Shown here piece after piece: positions 1-5,766 of a DNA stretch of 11,173 nt. This DNA comes from Methanomicrobia archaeon (lineage in GTDB: Archaea > Methanobacteriota_B > Thermococci > Methanofastidiosales > NM3). Location: positions 1-11,173 of the forward strand of contig JAUVXU010000027.1 of assembly GCA_030603445.1 (NCBI GenBank), given 5' to 3'. Numbering within the stretch: the first letter of the stretch is position 1; each line of letters starts with the position of its first letter. The notes under the pieces were generated by a model. It had not been told where the DNA came from, did no database searches, and saw only the letters and a list, made by a program, of their open reading frames with translations. The translations under genes and the position numbers were made by a program.

Positions 1-250
1 TCTTAGCTGCTGGCTTCGTCTTGGGAGCTTTCTCTGCAGCAGGGACTGTCTCTTCGGTAGCCTTCTTTGGCTTCTTAGCTGCTGGCTTCTTCTTTGGAGC
101 TTTCTCTGCAGCAGGGGCTTTCTCTTCGGTAGCCTCTTCAAGCGGGAGCTTTTCTTCTACGATTTCGGTAGCAACTTTTCCCTCTGGAGCCTCTTCAACA
201 GATTCCTCTTCAAGCGGGAGCTCTTCTTCTACGATTTCGGTAGCAACTTT
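1..250 (-). repeat. Two kinds of 72-bp tandem repeat encoding the uS3 tail
   Basis: Reading in the direction of the gene, 250-179 and 178-107 are two diverged copies of a unit beginning KVATEIVEE, with LPLEE a little further on. 130-59 and 58-1 (the second cut by the window edge) are two copies of a unit beginning TEE, with PAAEKAP and KPAAK inside. Both units have a period of exactly 72 bp (24 residues), and they overlap slightly at the junction. The DNA is also conserved between copies: TCTTAGCTGCTGGCTTC occurs at 1 and at 73, and CCTCTTCAAGCGGG at 133 and at 205. This points to recent slippage or unequal exchange. More copies may lie outside the window. Confidence 0.85.
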
Positions 251-889
251 CTCCTCAACAGGCGCCACTTCTTCTTGTGGTGCTGATTCTATTAAAATAT
301 CCTTTATTGTTACCCCATCAGGCAAGGATACATCTTCAGGCATTATCTTTACTCTTACACCAATAGTGCCAAGTTTACGATTCGCAGTTGCATGCCCTGT
401 AGAAACACAATCAATAGCAGGGGTTCCTGACTTCTTAATGTAACCTTGGTAGAAACGGACCGATCGTGAACGTTCACCAGTAAGCTTTCCAGATATTATA
501 ATCTCTACACCCTTAGCACCAGAATTCATGATCTTTCTCAATAGAAAGTACGAAGCCCTTCTAAAGTGTATACCTTTCTCAAGATCTGATGCCAATATAT
601 TTGCCATCACATTTGCATTGAACTGTGGATTAGGGAGGTTTTCAACTTCAATTTGTGGCTTTTCTATCTTAAATTCTGTCTCTAGATCGGAAGTAAGCTT
701 CCTTATTGCCTTACCTTTGCGGCCAATGACAACTCCAGGTGTCTCTACTTGAACTATGACGCGCGTTCCGAGTGGGCTTCTCTTAATTTCAACACCGCCA
801 TATCCTGCCCTCTCAAGCGTTTTCGCGAGGTATTCGTCTATGCTTGCATTTTTTATGTTCTCTTCAATGAATCTCCTTTCGATTGCCAT
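1..889 (-). CDS. rps3: Small ribosomal subunit protein uS3 (partial, C-terminus off the left edge)
   Basis: Component of the 30S head near the mRNA entry site. 296 residues are visible and no stop is reached before position 1. The N-terminal KH domain contains the VIGRKGKAI loop (about residues 54-62), and the second uS3 domain spans about 85-200, including the RSVRFYQGYIKKSG segment. From about residue 203 the protein becomes a low-complexity tail: first acidic (Glu/Val/Pro-rich, to about 256), then Lys/Pro/Ala-rich. Both parts are built from 24-residue repeats. Archaeal uS3 is usually about 210-260 aa, so this copy is long. The ATG at 889 overlaps the uL22 stop by one base (TAATG), and its Shine-Dalgarno GGAGGAGAGG (892-901) lies inside the last uL22 codons, so translation is probably coupled. 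The family is certain; the function of the tail is unknown. Confidence 0.97.
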   Translation of the reverse strand, partial: MAIERRFIEENIKNASIDEYLAKTLERAGYGGVEIKRSPLGTRVIVQVETPGVVIGRKGKAIRKLTSDLETEFKIEKPQIEVENLPNPQFNANVMANILASDLEKGIHFRRASYFLLRKIMNSGAKGVEIIISGKLTGERSRSVRFYQGYIKKSGTPAIDCVSTGHATANRKLGTIGVRVKIMPEDVSLPDGVTIKDILIESAPQEEVAPVEEKVATEIVEEELPLEEESVEEAPEGKVATEIVEEKLPLEEATEEKAPAAEKAPKKKPAAKKPKKATEETVPAAEKAPKTKPAAK

Positions 890-1347
890 TACCTCTCCTC
901 CACTATGAGTTCTATATTAGTTAATACCTGATTGTAAGGCGTTCCTCTTCCGTATGCCCTTGGAATGACCCCAGGCAGTATTCTGCCTTTGTAAGAAGAT
1001 GCATGAACTATCCTTAATTTATCAGCGTCAAGCCCTTTGTATTCAGCATTTAATTGCAGTTCATTGAGCAGCTTTAGGAAGTGCTTGCTTGCTTTTACAG
1101 GGTATCTCCCTGCGTCCCAACCCACAAGCCCTCGTTTGTGGCCTACTTTTTTATTATATTTTCTAAAAGGAACTGCCCGCTTCATGTTAATGACATCTTC
1201 AAGGTATATCTTCGCCACTTCAATTTTCATCCCTTTAAGTTCCCGAGATATCTCAGTAGCATGTTTTGGAGAGATCCTCAATTCCTTGCCATATACCTTA
1301 GCAGTTCTTGTTATATCAAGATTCTTCGTGTATGAATATGCAGCCAT
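889..1347 (-). CDS. rpl22: Large ribosomal subunit protein uL22
   Basis: 152 aa, the usual archaeal length (longer than the roughly 110 aa of bacterial L22). It binds 23S rRNA, and its long beta-hairpin lines the peptide exit tunnel. The start MAAYSYTKNLD, the RISPKHATEI segment (about 25-34) and the C-terminal hairpin with GRGTPYNQVL, followed by a short beta strand (NIELIVEE), match the archaeal/eukaryotic L17 type. ATG at 1347 is preceded by GGAG (1358-1361), which overlaps the end of uS19. The gap to uS19 is 14 nt, the largest in the operon. It overlaps uS3 by 1 nt. Confidence 0.97.
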   Translation of the reverse strand: MAAYSYTKNLDITRTAKVYGKELRISPKHATEISRELKGMKIEVAKIYLEDVINMKRAVPFRKYNKKVGHKRGLVGWDAGRYPVKASKHFLKLLNELQLNAEYKGLDADKLRIVHASSYKGRILPGVIPRAYGRGTPYNQVLTNIELIVEER

Positions 1348-1361
1348 AATATAACATCTCC

Positions 1362-1769
1362 TTACTTTAGTGGTACATACATAGAGGATTTCGTTGCTCC
1401 GACACCAGGAGAACTATGTCTAACTCTAGTTCTTGTCAAAGAGAACTCTCCAAAGTAGTGGCCGACCATCTCAGGGAGAATCTCTACTACCTTGAACTCT
1501 TTCCCATTGTAGATACCAATGGTTAATCCTATCATCTCGGGCAAAACTATCATATCTCTACAGTGTGTCCGAATAACCACTCTCTTTCCTTCTTCCATTT
1601 CTTCCTTTGACTTTCTTAACCTTAGAAGAAGCTTCTTCTGTTTTTCAGAAAAGCCTCTGTTCAATGATCGTCTTTGTCGTGAGGGTATGAGTGAAATAAA
1701 GTCTTCCATTGAGATCTTTTGCAAATCTTCGACATCATATCCCCTGTATGAGAATTTTTTTCTCGCCAT
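1362..1769 (-). CDS. rps19: Small ribosomal subunit protein uS19
   Basis: 135 aa, the archaeal/eukaryotic S15-type length with an N-terminal extension (about residues 1-40) before the core. It sits in the 30S head and contacts the A-site region. Diagnostic segments are [18 protein letters not shown], the GIYNGKEF loop, [12 protein letters not shown] and the ending [11 protein letters not shown]. The ATG at 1769 follows directly on the uL2 stop (TAAATG, no spacer). The ribosome binding site AGGAGAAGG lies within the final uL2 arginine codons, which indicates translational coupling. Confidence 0.97.
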   Translation of the reverse strand: MARKKFSYRGYDVEDLQKISMEDFISLIPSRQRRSLNRGFSEKQKKLLLRLRKSKEEMEEGKRVVIRTHCRDMIVLPEMIGLTIGIYNGKEFKVVEILPEMVGHYFGEFSLTRTRVRHSSPGVGATKSSMYVPLK

Positions 1770-2480
1770 TTACCTTCTCCTCCCAGTTCTCTTAGCAGCA
1801 ATCTGTCCAACTTTTCTGCCTGGTGGAGTAGAACGTGAAACCGTTGTTGGGCGACCAGGATGGTCGTGTGCGCCACCACCAAATGGGTGATCTACCACAT
1901 TCATAGCCGTAGCAGAAACTCTTGGATATATTACTGGCCTTCCTTTCAATAAGTGATATCTCTTGCCGGCCTTCACAAAGGGTTTTTCGTGTCGTCCACC
2001 GCCGGCCACTATACCAATAGAGGCCTTGCATGATGAATTGAATGTTTTCATTACTTTTGATGGAAGCTGAATAACAGTCTTCTTCTCATCTTGAGATACT
2101 ATTGTAGCAAATGTTCCAGCTGCTCGTACCATCTTTCCACCATCTCCAGGATGATTCTCGATATTGTGGATAAAAGTACCTTCTGGGATATCAGAAAGGG
2201 ACATTGTATTTCCTATGTGGATAGTTCCTTTATCTCCAAAGAAAATTTCATCACCTACATTTATTCCCTCTGGTGCTAGCAATAGCTCGTCCTTTCCATT
2301 TTCTAGACGTACCTTCATGATAGGGGACGTTCGTGAACTGTCATGCTGTATATCGAGCACAACGGCATTGGCGCCATTTTCCACGTATTTTATATGGGTG
2401 ATTTTGGTTTTGTACTTGTTTGAAGTCCTATATTTAAGGGAGCCTCTTCCCCTTTTCTGTGATCTAATTCTGTGTCCCAT
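1770..2480 (-). CDS. rpl2: Large ribosomal subunit protein uL2
   Basis: 236 aa, the archaeal length (bacterial L2 is about 275 aa). It is a core 50S protein next to the peptidyl-transferase centre and is involved in subunit association. The N-terminus is basic (GHRIRSQKRGRG), the OB-like domain includes GTFIHNIENHPGDGGK (about 102-116), and the second domain has GGGRHEKP. The conserved VVDHPFGGGAHDHPGRP loop (about 196-211) contains the near-invariant histidine of the family, H198. ATG at 2480 overlaps the uL23 stop by one base (TAATG), with GGGGGT (2487-2492) as a ribosome binding site inside uL23. Confidence 0.98.
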   Translation of the reverse strand: MGHRIRSQKRGRGSLKYRTSNKYKTKITHIKYVENGANAVVLDIQHDSSRTSPIMKVRLENGKDELLLAPEGINVGDEIFFGDKGTIHIGNTMSLSDIPEGTFIHNIENHPGDGGKMVRAAGTFATIVSQDEKKTVIQLPSKVMKTFNSSCKASIGIVAGGGRHEKPFVKAGKRYHLLKGRPVIYPRVSATAMNVVDHPFGGGAHDHPGRPTTVSRSTPPGRKVGQIAAKRTGRRR

Positions 2481-2740
2481 TAGAATACCCCCATCTTCGT
2501 GGCTACCTCGTCAGCAAGATACTCTTCTCGAAGCTTGACATACGCCCTCTTTTTCCCGTCTGTATGTATCATTACACATATCTTTTCTACTTCAACCTCA
2601 TACAGCTTTTCGACAGCATCCCTGATATCTATCTTGTTCGCCTTACGGGAAACTATGAACACCAACTTATTCTCTTTCTCCATCATTGCAACGGTCTTTT
2701 CGGTGATAAGAGGATAAAACACGATATCAAACGGATCCAT
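2480..2740 (-). CDS. rpl23: Large ribosomal subunit protein uL23
   Basis: 86 aa, typical for archaeal L23. It binds 23S rRNA at the tunnel exit, where signal recognition particle and translocation factors dock. The YPLITEKTVAMME motif near the N-terminus and the DIRDAVEKLYEVEVEKI segment are characteristic. I place the start at the ATG at 2740 (MDPFDIVF). A TTG at 2755 would add five residues and overlap uL4, but the ATG sits one base after the uL4 TAG and has a G-rich ribosome binding site upstream (GGGGGT within 2748-2754). It overlaps uL2 by 1 nt. Confidence 0.96.
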   Translation of the reverse strand: MDPFDIVFYPLITEKTVAMMEKENKLVFIVSRKANKIDIRDAVEKLYEVEVEKICVMIHTDGKKRAYVKLREEYLADEVATKMGVF

Positions 2741-2741
2741 T

Positions 2742-3512
2742 CTAATTACCCCCAAATATTGAATCGAGCTTTTCTATTGCCGATTTGGTCCATATGACCA
2801 ACCTTCCGGCCTCGCTTCCAGGAGCAAGATCCTCTGTGGAAAGTTTTTCGATCTCCACTATGTCAACGCCAGGATGATTCCTTGCGCCATAGTATATCCC
2901 ATGATTTCTAGAAACGATTACCAATGGACCTTTCTTCTTTTTGTACTTGCGTCCGCGGGACTTTCCTTTTCCTGCCCTTATTTTCTTTTCACGTGCACGA
3001 AGAATATCATCCCATACACCAATGAACTTGAATATCTCTCTTGTTTCCCTTGTCTTACGTACTTTCTCAAGTTCGTCTTCAACTACAATTGGGAACTCTA
3101 TCGCATTATCGACCCGGTGTCCACGTGATCTTACACGATTAGAATCAATTGATGCGGCAATAGCTGACATCAAGGCAAGGCGCCTTTCTTTCTTATTGAT
3201 CTTTTCTTGTAATATCTTCTCTACAACTGGGGGGTGAGCACGTCTACCACCAACTGCTTGTGGTACAAAAGCGGCTCTGCGTGGCCCGGATTTCATACGC
3301 GGCAATCTCGCAATACCCCTGTTCTTACCCAATGATTCCGCACTTGTTTTTTTTCCTGAAAGGGAGTTAGGCCCATATGGTTGGGAACGCGCTGAGATAG
3401 ATGATAATACAGAACGCTTGATAAGATCTGGTCTGAACTCTGTAGAAAAAACATTTGGAACTTCCATTGTTCCCTTAATTTTTCCATCAATTGAATAAAC
3501 ATTGCACTTCAT
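2742..3512 (-). CDS. rpl4: Large ribosomal subunit protein uL4
   Basis: 256 aa, the archaeal/eukaryotic type. It is a globular 50S protein whose extended loop reaches the exit tunnel constriction. The loop corresponds to about residues 42-100, which is basic and Gly/Pro-rich (SQPYGPNSLSGKK, GPRRAAFVPQAVGGRRAHPP). The C-terminal part contains GKGKSRGRKYKKKKGPL (about 182-198) and the SRNHGIYYGARNHPGVD segment that are typical of archaeal L4. ATG at 3512 lies 2 nt after the uL3 stop with only a weak GGGTG upstream, so translation probably continues from uL3. The gap to uL23 is 1 nt. Confidence 0.97.
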   Translation of the reverse strand: MKCNVYSIDGKIKGTMEVPNVFSTEFRPDLIKRSVLSSISARSQPYGPNSLSGKKTSAESLGKNRGIARLPRMKSGPRRAAFVPQAVGGRRAHPPVVEKILQEKINKKERRLALMSAIAASIDSNRVRSRGHRVDNAIEFPIVVEDELEKVRKTRETREIFKFIGVWDDILRAREKKIRAGKGKSRGRKYKKKKGPLVIVSRNHGIYYGARNHPGVDIVEIEKLSTEDLAPGSEAGRLVIWTKSAIEKLDSIFGGN

Positions 3513-3514
3513 TT

Positions 3515-4525
3515 TTAAACACCCTGTGAAGAAGATTTTGAAATGTATGTAATCTTAGGCTTGCCTTCGGGTTTATGAACCTGTGAGCGTATTGATTCTC
3601 TTAATCGCATCATTCTTTTTACAGGTCCGGGGACTGAACCACGCACTAATACATAATCTGAACGAAGAACACCATATTTAAGGAAACCACCGTCTGGGGT
3701 CACATCCTTCTCATCAATAGAATACACCCTCAATATACGTTTGTTAAGCTCCGTCCTCTGATGGTACCCCATCTGGCCCGCCATGGCAACTGTCCACATG
3801 GTCCTGGCAGGGTTCCATGGACCGATGCACCCTACATGCCTTCGTGCATCGTTTGTTTTTCTATCCTGTATCTTTACACCCCAACGCTTAACGGGGCCTT
3901 GGAATCCTTTCCCCTTTGTTATGGCACTCACATCTATGTACGTTCCACCCTCAAATACGTCTTGTATCCTAATCTCCTTTCCTAGATTAGATTTACAGAA
4001 TTCGAGCTGTTCTTCTATAGAGGAACCGCCTACAGAGTATTCCATTATCTCTGGTTTTTTCTTCAATTTGATTAAGTGTGGTTGTGTATAAACTAGAACT
4101 CGAATATCAGTTACACGGCCATCTGAAACTGCCTGTTCGAAATTAGCCATGTCTGGTTTCTTTTTTGGTAGGCAAATAACCCTTTCCAAACTCTTGGATA
4201 ATTCGGGTGCCCATATCTCAGTCACTGCATTCTCTACATCAAAAGTTTTTGCATAACCCCTAATAGCACAAATTACAATAGGTGGTGTTTCGATAACTGT
4301 CACAGGGACGAATATCTCTTTATTCTTCGTTATGACATTGGGCCTATCATCCAATTTCAACACATGGGTCATTCCAGCTTTATATCCTGGAAAACCTAAT
4401 AGGTTGACTTTTTCTGAATCTCTAAATGTTGTATTTCTTGATATTGAACTCTTAGCCCTCTTTCTAGGTGTATATGCCAATGATCCTGACCTTGGTTTAT
4501 GCTTATGACCGCTAGTGCTTCCCAT
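3515..4525 (-). CDS. rpl3: Large ribosomal subunit protein uL3, first gene of the ribosomal operon
   Basis: 336 aa, the archaeal length. It is an early 50S assembly protein whose finger approaches the peptidyl-transferase centre. The N-terminus is archaeal-type (GSTSGHKHKPRSGSLAYTPRKR), followed by FPGYKAGMTHV (about 45-55), TKGKGFQGPVKRWG (about 203-216) and GPWNPARTMWTVAMAGQMGY (about 235-254), then HQRTELNKR. ATG at 4525 is preceded by a strong Shine-Dalgarno GGAGGT (4532-4537) at 6-nt spacing, as expected for the first gene of an operon. No coding sequence lies between it and RNase Z, 278 bp upstream. Confidence 0.98.
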   Translation of the reverse strand: MGSTSGHKHKPRSGSLAYTPRKRAKSSISRNTTFRDSEKVNLLGFPGYKAGMTHVLKLDDRPNVITKNKEIFVPVTVIETPPIVICAIRGYAKTFDVENAVTEIWAPELSKSLERVICLPKKKPDMANFEQAVSDGRVTDIRVLVYTQPHLIKLKKKPEIMEYSVGGSSIEEQLEFCKSNLGKEIRIQDVFEGGTYIDVSAITKGKGFQGPVKRWGVKIQDRKTNDARRHVGCIGPWNPARTMWTVAMAGQMGYHQRTELNKRILRVYSIDEKDVTPDGGFLKYGVLRSDYVLVRGSVPGPVKRMMRLRESIRSQVHKPEGKPKITYISKSSSQGV

Positions 4526-4531
4526 TGCCTT

Positions 4532-4570
4532 ACCTCCATTATAATATAAGATATATAATATTAAATATTC
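4532..4570 (-). promoter_or_regulatory. Probable promoter and ribosome binding site of the uL3 operon
   Basis: On the minus strand the A/T-rich stretch 4570-4548 contains several TATA-like words (AATATTT at 4569-4563, TTTAATATT at 4565-4557, ATTATATATC at 4559-4550). These precede GGAGGT at 4537-4532. The word at 4569-4563 would give a leader of about 15 nt that includes the ribosome binding site. The choice among the TATA candidates is uncertain. Confidence 0.35.
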
Positions 4571-4654
4571 AAAATATTGAACATCAAGCTTGCTTCGATA
4601 AAAATCAGGAATATAATGTTAGTGTATTACATTCCTATATTATCTAGATAGATT

Positions 4655-4674
4655 ACGTATTCTTCCTAATACGT
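4655..4674. other. Perfect 7-bp hairpin upstream of the ribosomal operon
   Basis: ACGTATT, a CTTCCT loop and AATACGT form a perfect inverted repeat about 130 bp upstream of uL3. It could be an RNA hairpin at the 3' end of the rnz transcript or a protein-binding dyad of the operon promoter. No U-run follows it directly, so a terminator is not well supported. Confidence 0.35.
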
Positions 4675-4751
4675 CTACCGTATGTTAGACATGTGCTTTA
4701 AAAAGTTTTCGGGACAAAATGATTTTCATATGTAATATTTAAAATTATTGC

Positions 4752-4782
4752 ACTAAATAGCTATTCTGTTCGTTTATTTAGT
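4752..4782 (-). terminator. Possible 3' hairpin of the RNase Z transcript
   Basis: Perfect 8-bp arms ACTAAATA/TATTTAGT with a 15-nt loop begin 22 nt beyond the rnz stop. The arms are A/T-rich, and on the minus strand only a short U-rich stretch (AATTTTA) follows. A transcript end near here is plausible, but the hairpin may be incidental. Confidence 0.25.
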
Positions 4783-4803
4783 TTGACGTGTATTCTTATA
4801 AAA

Positions 4804-5679
4804 TTATAACTCAATTGTCAAAAAGTCCTTAGCTATACATACATTATCAAAATATAGTTGCGCTGCTTGTTCAAGCTCCTCATGCTCGTATCTAGAATTA
4901 AGATGGGTAAGAACCAATTGTGCCGCCCCAATATCCTTTGCAGTCTGGCATGCCTCAAGTACAGTTGAGTGGTATGTGTCGCCCTTTTCCTCAATAGAGA
5001 TAAATGTAGCTTCATGTATTAGAATATCTGGGGCCTTCGCTTCATCTGGGAACTTAACTGGCCTTGTATCGCCAGAATATACAATTTTTATCCCTTTCTT
5101 AGGGGGGCCTGTAACTTCTTGGAGCGTGACCAAAGACCCATCGACCACCATCGACCCAGTCCTATCAATATAAGAAAACATCTCCTCGCGAATACCAAGT
5201 GCCATAGCCTTAGATACATTAAATGACCCGCGCCTATCATTTTCCACAAAAACATATCCCAAAGCAGGGATGCCATGATCTACAGGAAATGGTATTACGC
5301 AATATCCTTCCCCAGCTATTTTTTTATCATAGACCTCTGTTACACGTACTTCAAATCCAATATCCATATACCCGGAATGCAAAAGATTGTCAATAAACGT
5401 GGAAGCTCCAGGGGGGCCATATATATCTACAGGTGCAGATCTGTTGTTTAGAGACATCGTCATTAGAAGCCCGGGAAGCCCCAAATAATGGTCACCATGG
5501 AAGTGAGATATAAATATTTTTGAGATTCGTGATTGTTTTACCAAGTGCAGCATCTGCCGCTGTGTTCCTTCTCCACAATCAAAGAGCAATATCTCTCTGT
5601 TATGGTGGATTGCAATACTTGATACATTTCTATCAGAAGAAGGTTTCGAACTTGCTGTACCAAGAAATACTAATTTCAT
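4804..5679 (-). CDS. rnz: Ribonuclease Z (tRNA 3' endonuclease)
   Basis: 291 aa, a zinc-dependent metallo-beta-lactamase-fold endonuclease that removes the 3' trailer of tRNA precursors in the cytoplasm. The start MKLVFLGTASSKPSSDRN and the GEGTQRQ segment (36-42) are diagnostic for RNase Z. The metal-binding HxHxDH is H59-F-H61-G-D63-H64, followed by GLPGLL. Further ligands are expected at H135 (PVDHGIPALGY), D204 (YSGDTRP) and H259 (LTHLNSRY), with the HEATF motif at 222-226. The family flexible-arm region appears short, about 150-170. The frame stays open upstream to an ATG at 5775, but the conserved family start and GGAGAGGG (5686-5693, 6 nt upstream) fix the start at 5679. It is divergent from the peptidase gene. 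Confidence 0.96.
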   Translation of the reverse strand: MKLVFLGTASSKPSSDRNVSSIAIHHNREILLFDCGEGTQRQMLHLVKQSRISKIFISHFHGDHYLGLPGLLMTMSLNNRSAPVDIYGPPGASTFIDNLLHSGYMDIGFEVRVTEVYDKKIAGEGYCVIPFPVDHGIPALGYVFVENDRRGSFNVSKAMALGIREEMFSYIDRTGSMVVDGSLVTLQEVTGPPKKGIKIVYSGDTRPVKFPDEAKAPDILIHEATFISIEEKGDTYHSTVLEACQTAKDIGAAQLVLTHLNSRYEHEELEQAAQLYFDNVCIAKDFLTIEL

Positions 5680-5738
5680 GATATACCCTCTCCACATACA
5701 TATTAAATAATTATTCTCTTCAATGGATAAGACAACAC

Positions 5739-5766
5739 TTATTAACAAGTGCCATAAATAAAATAC
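5739..5766 (+). promoter_or_regulatory. TATA box of the M1 peptidase gene; probable leaderless start
   Basis: CTTATTAA at 5739-5746 is centred about 25 nt before the ATG at 5767, the normal archaeal distance from TATA to transcription start. No Shine-Dalgarno sequence lies before that ATG (GCCATAAATAAAATAC). Transcription therefore probably starts at or next to the start codon. The same A/T-rich word read on the other strand could serve rnz, giving that gene a leader of about 38 nt that includes its GGAG site. Confidence 0.5.

Larger units (their letters stand above)
4526..4803. other. Non-coding upstream region of the ribosomal operon, with inverted repeats
   Basis: 278 bp, A/T-rich, with no supported ORF and no tRNA-like fold that I can find. 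It should hold the end of the rnz transcript and the promoter of the uL3 operon. It contains two clear inverted repeats: ACGTATT/AATACGT (4655-4661 and 4668-4674, 6-nt loop) and ACTAAATA/TATTTAGT (4752-4759 and 4775-4782). Confidence 0.7.

Noticed and set aside
1-250. CRISPR-like array suggested by 72-bp spaced repeats
   Set aside because: The repeats are directly adjacent, in frame, and encode the uS3 tail; there are no unique spacers.
21-443. Plus-strand open frame rich in Ser/Phe/Gly opposite the uS3 tail
   Set aside because: It is the antisense reading of the repeated Glu/Lys/Ala/Pro codons of uS3; the low-complexity composition is explained by that, and it has no ribosome binding site.
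2741-2755. TTG start five codons upstream for uL23
   Set aside because: The ATG at 2740 fits the family length, has a suitably spaced G-rich ribosome binding site and follows the uL4 stop by one base.
4526-4803. tRNA or small stable RNA gene upstream of the ribosomal operon
   Set aside because: No cloverleaf, T-loop GTTCRA or similar signature found; only isolated short hairpins.
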